Shown here: positions 34,601 through 64,000 of the stretch, piece by piece
Position numbering within the stretch: position 1 is the stretch's first letter
Layout: each line of letters opens with the position of its first letter
NCBI GenBank assembly: GCA_039621445.1
Contig: CP154954.1
Span: 73,350,308-73,414,307 of the forward strand
Source of the DNA: Euglena gracilis
Lineage: Eukaryota > Euglenida > Euglenophyceae > Euglenales
DNA: 64,000 nucleotides
Direction of reading: 5' to 3'
The notes under the pieces: model-generated
Seen by the model: the letters and a program-made list of their open reading frames with translations, nothing else
Told to the model about the DNA's origin: nothing
The model's database searches: none
Position numbers and translations under genes: made by a program

Positions 34601-36823
34601 GTTTTTCGACCCGCCAGCGCCCCGTTTTTTGGCCCGAAATCCATGGACTTTGGGTCAAAAACCCGTCAAAAATACCCGTCAATAAAACGGGTATGGGGTG
34701 TATGCGGGGGGGGGGGGGTCGCTGAGCTCTTATCTCTTCAGAGTAAGAGCGAAGCTTACCCCTGTGAAAAGGGTGGGTCGTTCGGGGCCACCTCGGGAAC
34801 TGGTGGACTATCACCATGATCCCAGCTGCGTTCCCGGATATTTTTTTTTCATTCGCGAGCGACTGGATTTCTAGTTCAATCAAATCACCTCCGTTTGACC
34901 CCTAACTCCTCGCCAGGCCCAAGTTCTTAGGCGGCCGGATTCGCGCTTAAGCTTTTTTATGTTGATTTGTGCATTTGCGCAAATCACCGAATTTTTTTTA
35001 CTTTGGCTGTGAAGGTCAGGGAGGTTTGAAAACATAGCAACAGGAGAGTGTAAAAAATGAGCAAAATTCTGTTTTTGGCCGTGTGACCCCTGGGACTTTA
35101 GCAAAAAATGGTGTTTTTTGGGGTGTCCGAAAATGGATTTTGCACGTTGAAACCCCCGGGACCTTCCTCCCCGGAAGCGAAAAAAAACGCAAAAAAGCGA
35201 CACAGGAACGGGACCTTTGCTGCCCTCGTTGCTCTTTTCGGCTGTTTCCCCGGGTGAGCTCGAGGTGTCGGCGGTGTGTGTCCTGGGTTTTTGCCGGACT
35301 GCTTTGCTTGCGGTACGCCACTGTGCAGTTTTTGGGTTGTTTGTTAAAGCGCGGGGAGGAAGTGCCGGGGTGTGTGGGTGTGGTGTGACCAAGCCGGCAG
35401 GAAGGACGCAAGGGAAGGAAGGGAAGTGCGGGGGTTTGACAAGGGATGTGCAGAGGGGAAGAAATAGAGTCCACAGGGAATGAAGGGGACGGGTGTCTTG
35501 CACCCAACGTATACCCGAGATCCGCACCACCAGTTTTGTGGCAAAGAGCCCAGCAGAAGAAGCCCATTTTTTTGAAGGACAAAATTGTGTTTATTTGCGC
35601 AAATGCGCGCACCAACATAATTACGTTGGTGCGCGCATTTGCACGATAAACACAATTTTGCCTTTCAAGGAATGGGCTTTAGCGCCCATGGCCTGACGCT
35701 GTCGATAATCAGTGTAACAAAGGGGCCGTGACGGCGCTGACCAGCAGACCCACCCAGAAACATATTTTGGTGGGTCTGTCACAGCGTTTGTGGACGGCGC
35801 AAGCTTATGGGCGCAAATGCGTGCACAAACGAAAATATGTTTATACGCGCATTTGCCCCCACCAACGCAATTTGTGTTTGTGGGCGCAAATGCGCGCATA
35901 AACATAAAGAAGGGTGTAACAAAAACACAACCGTTAAACACCGACAGCAGATTCGGTTCATTTGCGCATTTGTGCGCATCACATTGTTTGTGGGCGCAAA
36001 TGCGCAAATGAACAACATGAAACTATTGTGCAATTTGCGTCTGGTTCATTTGCGCATTTGCGCCCACAAACAATGTGATGTGCGGAGGAGTAAAAAGCGG
36101 CTTCATTTGGCCCTCCAACAGCTACCTTTAATGGCTTCTGAAGGGGCTCAACCCAAATGACCACACCGTCTCCTCCAGCACATGGTATTATGGTGCCGTT
36201 TCTGGTCCATTGACAGGTCCCACAAAAGGTTGAGACAGAGGATCCCCTGAAGGTGGGTGCGCAGCTACCCGATAAGGGTACCAGGGGATTTCTTAAGCTG
36301 GAGGGTACCCTACCCCCCGGGGGGGGTCCAGCCAGCCAGCAAGCTCAAATCCAGCCAGCAGCCGAAATTCGCGCTGGGAGCCCCCCCCGGGGGGGGGGTC
36401 GAGTGAAATAAAGTCGGGTCCAGCCCAGCCGGGCCAGCCAGCCTGAGGCCGGGCCAGCCAACTGGGCTGCCCAGGTCACCTATCCCGGCATTTTCCCCCT
36501 CACCACAGCTTCCTCCATCACAGCCCCCAGCCTTGGTCTAGTTCCATCCACCAAAATGTCGAAAATGGCAATTTTTTATAGAAAATTTTGTTTTTCACCG
36601 ACCCAGCCCAGCCCAGCCCCCTCCAGCCCCGGACCCCCTCCCCACCCCCCCAGGGGGGTCCAGCCAGCCAGCTCAAATCCAGCCAGCGGCTTTTTTGCCA
36701 GCCGGAAGCTGACCCCCGGGGGGGGGGGGGTCCTTAAGAAATCACCTGAACGGTACATTTCCACCAGCACCGATTTTAGGATCCCAAGGGCCCTGCCACT
36801 GGCCTGCGGCCTGGGCTCCGCTG
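4593..36823 (-). CDS. Gene 2: unidentified multi-pass membrane protein (gene span)
   Basis: At least twelve exons on the minus strand. Six consecutive ones (29,762 to 15,053) and the pair at 36,823/32,385 join in exact phase, which is strong evidence for one transcript. The N-terminal part (ALGILKSVLVEMYRS, SCVALGIFLECCGAALKERL) is helical and HEAT-like. The middle has roughly seven to nine hydrophobic segments (27.7-29.8, 23.9-24.5, 18.8-19.0 kb). The C-terminal part looks lumenal or extracellular and beta-rich (VKLQLSNGVLRSF, DEALLTVQTPHISPASY). The proposed end is LLCLTAWLGQALLR and stop. I do not recognise the family. It could also be two neighbouring genes, with the break in the poorly connected stretch between 14.3 and 9.8 kb. 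Confidence 0.55.
5458..5522 (-). CDS. Possible gene 2 exon
   Basis: The open frame NPLGHQRGQDLPMALLAVAQ ends at CAG/GTCTGG in a GC-rich block. No acceptor with the required two-base entry was found, so start and frame are tentative. Confidence 0.3.
6046..6127 (-). CDS. Gene 2 exon, basic helical segment
   Basis: 82 nt from ACGGCGGTGCAG to CAAGCCG/GTGCCT. It reads VAQLQRSPEYVRHRNRLRVQ then ALRLGQA, entry phase 0 and exit phase 1. It is GC-rich at third positions, like its neighbours. Confidence 0.65.
7727..7891. repeat. Direct duplication, left copy
   Basis: About 165 bp (TCCAGGAGGTCACCAGACAA ... CACCCTGCAACTG) recurs almost identically at 8,393-8,554. The differences visible by eye are a few bases, around ACGTTGGGGG/ACGGGGGG and GGTGCTG/GGTCCTG. 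Confidence 0.85.
8238..8321 (-). CDS. Gene 2 exon, beta-rich segment
   Basis: 28 codons between CGCCGTCCCCAG and CGGGAG/GTAACC, phase 0 at both ends. It reads DEALLTVQTPHISPASYRIR then GQLRTDRE. The exon is bracketed by two copies of a roughly 165-bp direct duplication. Confidence 0.72.
8393..8554. repeat. Direct duplication, right copy
   Basis: Second copy of the 7,727-7,891 segment. The two copies bracket the exon at 8,238-8,321. Confidence 0.85.
8610..8800. repeat. G-tract repeat, word GTGTTCGTTGG
   Basis: GTCCAACGAACAC next to a C run at 8,624, GTGTTCGTTGGAC after a G run at 8,672, then two related words (TGTTCGTTGGGCGAGG, GTGTTCATC) before another G run. It also contains a short direct repeat CTTATGGTGGT. 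Confidence 0.5.
9657..9767 (-). CDS. Gene 2 exon, beta-rich segment
   Basis: 37 codons after TTCGTGCCCCAG: VKLQLSNGVLRSFTAKDNVD, ALPPLPVTGLVVQDGKQ. Alternating hydrophobic residues suggest a beta domain. The only donor that keeps the frame with the next exon is CAG/GCCTCT, a GC donor followed by a pyrimidine run; GT alternatives would cut the conserved-looking end. Confidence 0.62.
9780..13330. other. Gene 2 intron with decayed elements
   Basis: 9,780-11,780 shows no convincing exon. It has a CAGTCA block (9,910), a GCTGG module (10,025) and otherwise unique-looking AT-moderate sequence. 12,240-12,690 has repeated GGTTTTGAAAAAG words. 12,690-12,760 matches the TTAGATAGGGC block of the inverted repeat at 38.8 kb. 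Confidence 0.45.
11780..12240 (+). pseudogene. Frame-broken plus-strand coding remnant
   Basis: Three overlapping plus-strand frames each look protein-like for a while (HLVNRRDEILNGEVQDILAT; VTLVTEVPESVLPDGKFTVE; LNHLADLVLNEVVGLLFWFL) and are broken by stops. This fits a decayed element-encoded gene inside a gene 2 intron. No family was recognised. Confidence 0.3.
13337..13500 (+). repeat. Tandem duplication that stays readable as protein
   Basis: Two copies, about 88 bp apart, of a segment that contains the hairpin CTTCACTGAC..GTCAGTGAAG. In one plus-strand frame both copies translate similarly (VRRGGFTDYVSEEFFDTIDD and VRRGCFTDSVSEEFLDSVDD). Most differences between the copies are conservative, suggesting it was once coding. 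Confidence 0.5.
13703..14060 (+). pseudogene. Plus-strand coiled-coil ORF fragment (transposon-like)
   Basis: In the opposite orientation to gene 2, this frame reads a heptad-rich segment (VEGEALTKQLKEVTDSLGKA, EVEIGRLTEQIKTLELQIAE) followed by a Ser/Pro-rich stretch. Codon use is AT-richer than in the minus-strand exons. Together with 13,337-13,500 it looks like the remnant of a protein encoded by an inserted element. No conserved catalytic domain is visible. Confidence 0.4.
14271..14348 (-). CDS. Gene 2 exon next to a hAT-like element
   Basis: 26 codons, RSPVAGLWRSWLGLQCRSLS then IPNGME, between GCCTGTGGGACAG and ATGGAG/GTCTTT. The acceptor lies about 16 bp from the end of a TTTTTTTTAAGACC element, so the element forms the 3' part of the intron. 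Confidence 0.5.
14364..14456 (-). mobile_element. Truncated hAT-like element next to a gene 2 exon
   Basis: It carries the family ends GGGGTTTTTTTTAAGACC and CTTAAAAAAATCCC around a short G/C core. No target duplication is visible, so it is eroded or its limits are slightly different. Confidence 0.5.
15053..15150 (-). CDS. Gene 2 soluble exon
   Basis: 98 nt from CCCTGCCCTCCGCAG to CACAGG/GTGGCC. It reads SLELLQPIARLGLQQTAHRD then VGKTEVEQRSRTG, a hydrophilic helix. Phase-0 entry matches 18,828. With the GTGGCC donor it exits in phase 2; the weaker GAC/GTCGGC or GAA/GTCGAG would exit in phase 0 and fit the next exon. Confidence 0.65.
15300..15835. repeat. AT-rich hexanucleotide array with inverted symmetry
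   Basis: The left half is (ATAAAT)n-like and the right half (ATTTAT)n-like, so the tract can fold on itself. All reading frames stay open by chance. Confidence 0.75.
16418..16621. repeat. (CATTA)n satellite
   Basis: About 40 uninterrupted pentamers, with one slip (ATAACATT) near 16,473. Confidence 0.95.
16685..16788. repeat. (CATTG)n satellite
   Basis: About 20 perfect pentamers. It is separated from the CATTA array by CATCG/CATCA variants and followed (16,800-16,995) by a mixed CATTA/CATCA/CATTG zone. Confidence 0.95.
17030..18062. repeat. AATTGCGG repeats around an AT-rich core
   Basis: Runs of GGAAAATTGCGG/AAATTGCAG at 17,027-17,075 and 17,934-18,062 flank 17,310-17,660, which is almost purely A/T with TATATACATATA words. 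No exon signal. Confidence 0.6.
18828..19019 (-). CDS. Gene 2 exon with transmembrane segments
   Basis: 64 codons between ACTGTTCCGCAG and CACCAGATG/GTGTGT, phase 0 at both ends. It reads VHDVALFVLAAFAVRRVLPL, PAAWWLQLAVDLAALRAFRG, PAGLFPHLEHTPLQALFLTL, LHQM, with two or three hydrophobic helices. The donor opens directly into a (GT)n microsatellite, so the splice site is part of the simple repeat. Confidence 0.8.
19945..20806. mobile_element. 862-bp CTTAGGCGGCC element
   Basis: Left end CTTAGGCGGCCGATTTCGC and right end GCGAATTAGGCCGCCTAAG are inverted repeats of about 27 bp, each followed inward by CTTAAGC/GCTTAAG. The 5-bp duplication ATCCT flanks both sides exactly (19,940-19,944; 20,807-20,811). 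The right 390 bp is homologous to the left part of the 3.8-kb copy in reverse and to 3,290-3,780. Confidence 0.85.
21928..22345. mobile_element. G-tract element, word TATTATTT
   Basis: It opens TTAAACCCCCCCCCAAATAATAC and closes with three tandem TATTATTTGGGGGG words and GTTTA. The ends are inverted repeats, with further words inside (AAATAATACCCCC, GGGGGTATTATTT). The core of about 220 bp is AT-rich. Confidence 0.65.
23262..23630. repeat. G-tract repeat, word GGTAAGCACC
   Basis: GGTAAGCACT or GGTAAGCACC and its complement GGTGCTTA flank G runs of 10-13 at 23,270-23,290, 23,310-23,325 and 23,565-23,620, bounding an AT-rich core. Confidence 0.55.
23725..23756 (+). mobile_element. Right-end remnant of the CTTAGGCGGCC family
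   Basis: GCTTAAATGAGAGTTAGGCCGCCT resembles the right terminus of the family (GCTTAAGTGCGAATTAGGCC...). Only the end is recognisable. Confidence 0.4.
23854..24017 (-). CDS. Gene 2 exon with two hydrophobic segments
   Basis: 164 nt from AAAATGCGAG to GCACGG/GTGTGG. It reads AAPPPKYAVLCAMGLHQLLD, WGAVIRWCRCGAWGLGVGVP, LTAAATLCLWPDAR. Two-base entry and phase-0 exit agree with the flanking exons. Confidence 0.7.
24472..24531 (-). CDS. Gene 2 exon, hydrophobic
   Basis: 60 nt. The acceptor is CACCTCTCACTCACAG and the donor ACCCTCG/GTAGCC. It reads LEPSVRSPLLIAVAPYLTL, completing Ala with the previous exon. The frame stays open for about 35 residues past the donor (SHVFRGCLAHTSYLSRALFE...), so a longer form is possible. 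Confidence 0.7.
25685..25800. repeat. GGCACATTGCCCCCTTG repeats
   Basis: Three or four degenerate copies of GGCACATTGCCCCCTTGNAACAATG in about 115 bp. Confidence 0.6.
26919..27056. repeat. 34-bp tandem repeat, about four copies
   Basis: Unit GCAGCTCTGGGTTGCACCAG followed by TCTCGCCAACTTCA, with point differences between units. Confidence 0.85.
27738..27838 (-). CDS. Gene 2 exon with one transmembrane segment
   Basis: 101 nt between GTCCTAAACAG and CATGCAG/GTTCCC. It reads PLLLVFLVLHGYKHAVACGS then LKDFLLQAFPAHA. Its one-base entry and one-base exit match both neighbours exactly. Confidence 0.75.
29593..29762 (-). CDS. Gene 2 exon with two transmembrane segments
   Basis: 170 nt ending at a strong donor (GCACG/GTGAGA). 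It reads RGCLGLALGVALFLRQKLRL, ELWAAALSFAVSFVLLNAVL, PSYSPAIASQVLWFSAR. There are two hydrophobic helices separated by the basic loop RQKLRL. It exits in phase 2; the missing base is supplied by the exon at 27,838. Confidence 0.78.
31909..32062. repeat. (ACTGCAAAAA)n family
   Basis: Repeats of CTGCAAAAAA ending AAACTGCATGGTGCATATTT. Related blocks with the same end are at 42,478-42,580 and 55,058-55,212, and a short one at 30,838-30,930, so it is a dispersed family. Confidence 0.65.
32222..32385 (-). CDS. Gene 2 exon (coiled/helical)
   Basis: 164 nt. The acceptor is GTTTCTCTGACAG and the donor GACGCTGAG/GTGGAC. It reads TRSCVALGIFLECCGAALKE, RLSELQGQLSTLQHADRPLW, EVALEELREPLDAE. The segment RLSELQGQLSTLQ is coiled-coil-like. 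Entry with two bases matches the 36,746 donor; exit is phase 0. Confidence 0.65.
33154..33562. mobile_element. G-tract element, word CTTTATATTT
   Basis: Starts ACCCCCAAAATATAAAGCCC and ends GGGCTTTATATTTTGGGGGG, the last word doubled. The core (TTCAATTGTGACCAAATACG ... TTTTTCCTGAATGACACCAG) is shared with 59,330-59,710. Confidence 0.7.
35584..36070. repeat. GCGCAAATGCGC palindromic modules, left cluster
   Basis: It includes a near-perfect hairpin at 35,584-35,656 with about 30-bp arms (TTTATTTGCGCAAATGCGCG...) and several inverted copies of TTTGTGGGCGCAAATGCGC at 35,810-36,070. Each module is its own palindrome plus a unique flank. Confidence 0.75.
36746..36823 (-). CDS. Gene 2 exon (helical)
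   Basis: 78 nt from ATGTGGCTGCAG to CGTTCAG/GTGATT. It reads AEPRPQASGRALGILKSVLV then EMYRS, exiting in phase 1. Its G is completed by TG of the exon at 32,385 (Val), giving EMYRS-V-TRSCVALG. It may be the first recognisable exon of gene 2. Confidence 0.55.
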
Positions 36824-37569
36824 CTGCAGCCACATCAGCTGCTGATGCTTAAGCAACAACCAGACCGGAATCGACCTCCCCGGTGCAACAACACTCAGCT
36901 TTAGCGGCCAATTATTCCCCGCAACCTGGGTGTGAGACTGGGGGGACGACGTGGTGCCAGTGCATGGCACCGGCAGCCGGAGAGAGGTAGCCCTGAAGCC
37001 CCTGTTACTTTGGGTGTAAGAAAGTGGTGAACCTTTACCACTGAATTGGTTGCATGAAAGCGGTGGGACTCACTCCCCCCAAATTATGCACAAAAACTGG
37101 TGTGTTTTAGCTTTTTTAAAGTGAAAATGGTGGAGAAAATGGAAAACCAGAAAACGGACTCCGGCCCGACACATCCCGGGTATTTCAGGTGCCAAATTTT
37201 GTCTTCTTGTAACACACTTGTAACACAGCACTGTTGCAGAAAAGGTGTCCAACAGTCACAGGTCATTGCACGTCATCAATTCATTACGCTTAACTGCCAA
37301 ACAAATGAGGCCAAAACAGTGGGCCGGGGAACAGCGGTGCACACGTAAGGCAGGCAAATTTTCGCCAGTCAGATGCCGTGTTCAAATGAGCATTCCACAC
37401 TTCCTCTCACCACAAATTTCATCAACACGTAATTGTGGTGCATTTCAAAGGTTGGCGTGAGGAATTGCGTTCGCCAGCCCACGGACGAGGAGATAGTGTC
37501 GCACAACTGATGTGTGTTGGTGCGCGCATTTACGCGCGCCAACACATTTTTGTTTGTGTGCGCTAAGGC

Positions 37570-37962
37570 CAGGGTTCGATATAAGGAGGGCGTACATGGT
37601 TTAGGTGGGGGGTGTCCCCCGCACCCCCCCCCCCTCCTGGCCCGCAGGGGGGGTCCGGACCACCCCCCCCACCTGCAAGGGGGGTCCGGACCGACCCTCG
37701 GGGGGTACCCAGGACCCCCCCCAAAAGGGTCAATTTTTTCCTCCGGCGCTTTGCGCCGAAAATTTTTTGCATTTTTGGCCAATTTTTGCCCAAAAAGTGC
37801 CCAAAATGGCACTTTTGGTCGTTTTGGGGGGGTCAAAATTTTTCGGTCACCCTGATTGCGCCACTGTTTAGGTGGGGGGGTGTCCCCCCCCACCCCCCCC
37901 TCCTGGCCCGCAGGGGGGGGGTCCGGACCACCTCCCCCCTCCTCTCCTTATATCGAACCCTG
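37570..37962 (+). mobile_element. hAT-like element with 20-bp inverted termini
   Basis: 393 bp starting CAGGGTTCGATATAAGGAG and ending CTCCTTATATCGAACCCTG, with a perfect 8-bp duplication GCTAAGGC at 37,562-37,569 and 37,963-37,970. The interior contains two near-identical about 75-bp G/C-tract blocks (37,600 and 37,866) and a GGCGCTTTGCGCCG palindrome. It lies inside the 3.8-kb CTTAGGCGGCC element, so it is a nested, younger insertion. Confidence 0.85.
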
Positions 37963-38035
37963 GCTAAGGCTCGCTCAAACACATTATTTTGAAGTAAATA
38001 ATTATTTGTTCACTTCAATTGAAGTGAATAAATGT

Positions 38036-38370
38036 TTATTTGTGCATTTGCGCAAATGCGCACACCAACGAAATTGTTTTCATTTGCGCAAATGCGCGCC
38101 AACGCGTCTATCACGTCCAAAAACCTCGTAGACCCATGGTCCTCATCAGTGTGCTTTAACATAGACATGTTGTTTGTTGCCTCCCATTACCAGTTTCCCC
38201 AAGGTGTTTGTGCGCGCATATGCGCACATAAACAAATTATGTTTGTGGGCGCATTTGCGCCCACAAACATGTATTTTTACCTCCAATGTTTTGTGTTTTG
38301 TTTGTTTGTCCGCGCAAATGCGCAAATAAACATGTTGTGTTTATTTGCGCAAATGCGCGCATAAACACAC
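38036..38370. repeat. GCGCAAATGCGC palindromic modules, right cluster
   Basis: At least five modules of the form TTTATTTGCGCAAATGCGC or TTTGTGGGCGCATTTGCGC alternate in orientation. The same words occur at 20,340-20,440, 23,035, 34,970, 37,515-37,560 and 41,545. Confidence 0.7.
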
Positions 38371-39893
38371 ATCAGTTGCGTGACGGCTGGTGTCGTAGTC
38401 TGTAGTGTGTGATGTAATAAGGCTCCGTGTGTTCTCACGGCTGTCAGCATCCAAGTCAGTTCAGTCACCATTTCAGCACCAGTACCAATAGTTGTAACAG
38501 TGGGTGTGTGCTTCCAACCTGTTTGATGTACGAGAGCACCAGTATCACCCTCGGCCCTCTTCGCTCGGTAAACAACATGCATACCAAAACACCGGGAGTT
38601 AATCCCCTCCAACAGAGGGTCATAACAGTTCATAAGCTGTTTTCTGTGTGTCAGGGTACAGGGTCCCAGAAATTTCATTAAAATTGTTGATTTGCGCAAA
38701 TGCGCCCATTTCAAAAAAAAACCTTAAGTGCGAATCCGGCCGCCAAAGAAGTTATTCATGCGCGAAGGGGTCCAAAGTGGGTAGGATTGCCCCCCCCCTC
38801 TGTGCGGGGAAATCAAATTGCCGTTAGATGGAGGATTTTAAGGGCTTCAATTCAGGTCTCCGAACATTTCCTTTGATTCCCCACCATTTTTGAGCAATTT
38901 AAGAAAAATCGATTTTTTGCCCCAAAACAGGGCCGACAACGTCGAAGTCGCCAGCCTGCCGCGCTGCTTTGGGCCGTAGATCAGCCATATTTCGGGCCAG
39001 GCGGGTAGTTGCGGGGAAATCAAAATACCGTTAGATAGGGCGTCTCCGGACATTTCCTTTGATTTTGCTTCATTTTCGAGATATTTTGGAAAGAAAAAAA
39101 CATGTATTTTTTGACCCCGAAAACAGCCCAAAATGGCCCCTGAAATGAGCCAAAATGGGCAAAAAAAATGGCCGTAACTCGGGCTACACAAAGAGTTAGG
39201 GGGAAAGTAAACCATGGTTGGAAAGGGCATTCCAAGGGCTTCATTTTTGCTCTCCGGACATTTTCTTTGATTTTGCTTCATTGTCGAGATATTTTGAAAA
39301 AAAAAATCGATTTTTTGACCGAAAAAACGGCCCAAAAAAACTCCCCAAAATGACCGTTTTGGGCCGCACTAGCGCGCTAAAACACGGGCCAGGTGTGTCG
39401 ACGGCCAAAACGGCGAACGGGGACGATAGAGGGCCTCCGGGGGTACATTTCGTCAGAACGACATTTCCAGAAATAATGTACGTTTTCTCGAGATATTTTA
39501 AGAAATCAATTTTTTCGACCCATTTTTCAGAGTCGGAAGAGGGGGGCAGGCGGGCCAATCCTACCCAGTTTGGACCCCTTGGCGCATGAATAACTTGGGC
39601 CTGGTGGGGAGTTGGGGGTCAAACAGAGGTGATTCGGAAACTAGAAATACAGTCGCTCGCGAATGAAGAAAGAAAAACATCCGGGAACGGAGCCGGGATC
39701 ATGGTGAGAATCCGCCGGTTCCCGAGGTGGCCCCGACCCGGGGGGGGGGGGGGGGGGGGGGGGGCCAACCCCCCCTTTTGCCCGAGATAAGAGCTCAGCG
39801 AACCCTTCTTACCTGGGGGGCCTCCAGACCAGTTCAGGAAGCACTGATCCCTGCAGTGGAAACGCAGCGGATGGCGGCGCAGACTCACGGCAG

Positions 39894-63579
<23,686 letters not shown>

Positions 63580-63687
63580 CTGCGAACAAACCGCACATTC
63601 CCCACGACAGCGCAATGGACCGTTTCGCACGACAAAAAAAAGTGGTGTCAAACGTTTGGGAACCTCCTTTGCGCTCCTCTGTCGCAC

Positions 63688-63743
63688 CCTGCGCAGCCCC
63701 CAGCCGCACTGCGTACGGCGTGAACGACGCTGTCCCGTGGACC
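63688..63743 (-). CDS. Possible upstream exon of gene 1
   Basis: A GC-rich minus-strand block lies between an AG (after TGCATGCTC) and a donor-like CAGG/GTGCGA. One frame reads VHGTASFTPYAVRLGAAQ, loosely like the segment that precedes the IRELH block in HEATR6. The exit phase (1) does not match the phase-0 entry of the next exon, so either the boundaries are wrong or another exon intervenes. Confidence 0.3.
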
Positions 63744-64000
63744 CTGAGCATGCAGGAAGACATCAGCCCTCAAGAACAATCACACCATCGTGTGCAGGGA
63801 TTTTTTGAGACTGGGGGGGGGGGTCCGCCCACCCACTGAGAGGGTGCCCTTCCCCGGGGAAAGGGGTCTGGCGAACCCACCCCCGGGGTCCAACCTCTAA
63901 TAAAAATTTATGGGCATTGGCTGCAGTTTGAGGGAGGAAAAGGAAATTGTCCAGTTTGCTGTGTGCCAAGCAGAGGCGTGAGCGTTTCATATCAAGAAGC

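Larger units (their letters stand above)
34926..38748. mobile_element. 3.8-kb CTTAGGCGGCC element with 5-bp target duplication
   Basis: It starts CTTAGGCGGCCGGATTCGC, and its right end is the inverted counterpart (GCGAATCCGGCCGCCAAAG). It is flanked by a direct AAGTT (34,921-34,925 and 38,749-38,753). The interior holds many GCGCAAATGCGC palindromic modules and the nested 393-bp hAT-like element. The exon at 36,746-36,823 also lies in this span. No transposase ORF was recognised. Confidence 0.78.
33955..39805. repeat. Interleaved long inverted repeats
   Basis: Segment A (33,955-34,402) recurs inverted at about 38,826-39,275 with very high similarity. Segment B (34,720-34,925 continuing at 38,753-38,797) recurs inverted at 39,552-39,805. 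The order A-B-A'-B' is not a simple hairpin. The 3.8-kb CTTAGGCGGCC element interrupts segment B. A related block with TTAGATAGGGC lies at 12,690-12,760. Confidence 0.7.

Overview
The window is eukaryotic nuclear DNA: short GC-rich exons (42-192 nt) with AG acceptors and mostly GT donors are spread over kilobase-scale introns full of simple repeats and small transposable elements. No operon, rRNA, tRNA, phage or CRISPR signal is visible. The lineage cannot be fixed from the sequence. A microbial eukaryote or alga with large repeat-filled introns is my best guess, but this is inference.

All credible genes are on the minus strand, one after another. Gene 1 (about 63.6 kb down to a stop at 39,894) is a HEAT-repeat protein. 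I recognise it as HEATR6-like from several ordered conserved blocks (VRELH, NTPY, RAAWAYANL, VRAVGNL, VRWN, NPALP, NFKVRI). Gene 2 (about 36.8 kb down to a stop at 4,593) encodes a large multi-pass membrane protein that I cannot name. Six consecutive exons from 29.8 kb to 15.1 kb chain in reading frame, and so does the pair at 36.8/32.4 kb. Gene 3 starts at 2,448 with a signal-peptide-like N-terminus and leaves the window on the left. For some exons the acceptor or a neighbouring exon could not be resolved, so both gene models are incomplete.

The intronic and intergenic DNA is the unusual part. It holds several families of small elements with inverted termini. (i) hAT-like elements have CAGGG/CCCTG ends and 8-bp target duplications. 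(ii) A family has CTTAGGCGGCC termini and 5-bp duplications (126 bp, 862 bp and 3.8 kb copies). (iii) An 83-bp mini-element has a perfect 8-bp duplication. (iv) A peculiar class of repeats places a different short word (TATTATTT, CTTTATATTT, TTGCTTATATTT, TAATAAGTGCGCA, TGCAGCACTATT, GGTAAGCACC and others) between runs of G or C.

The most notable single observation is a 333-bp hAT-like element inserted cleanly inside a conserved HEATR6 exon, with a perfect 8-bp duplication. Removing the element and one duplicate restores 47 uninterrupted codons. It is either a newborn intron (an introner) using a non-GT donor or a disrupted allele. Tandem repeats also sit at or near splice donors at 58.6, 43.2 and 18.8 kb.
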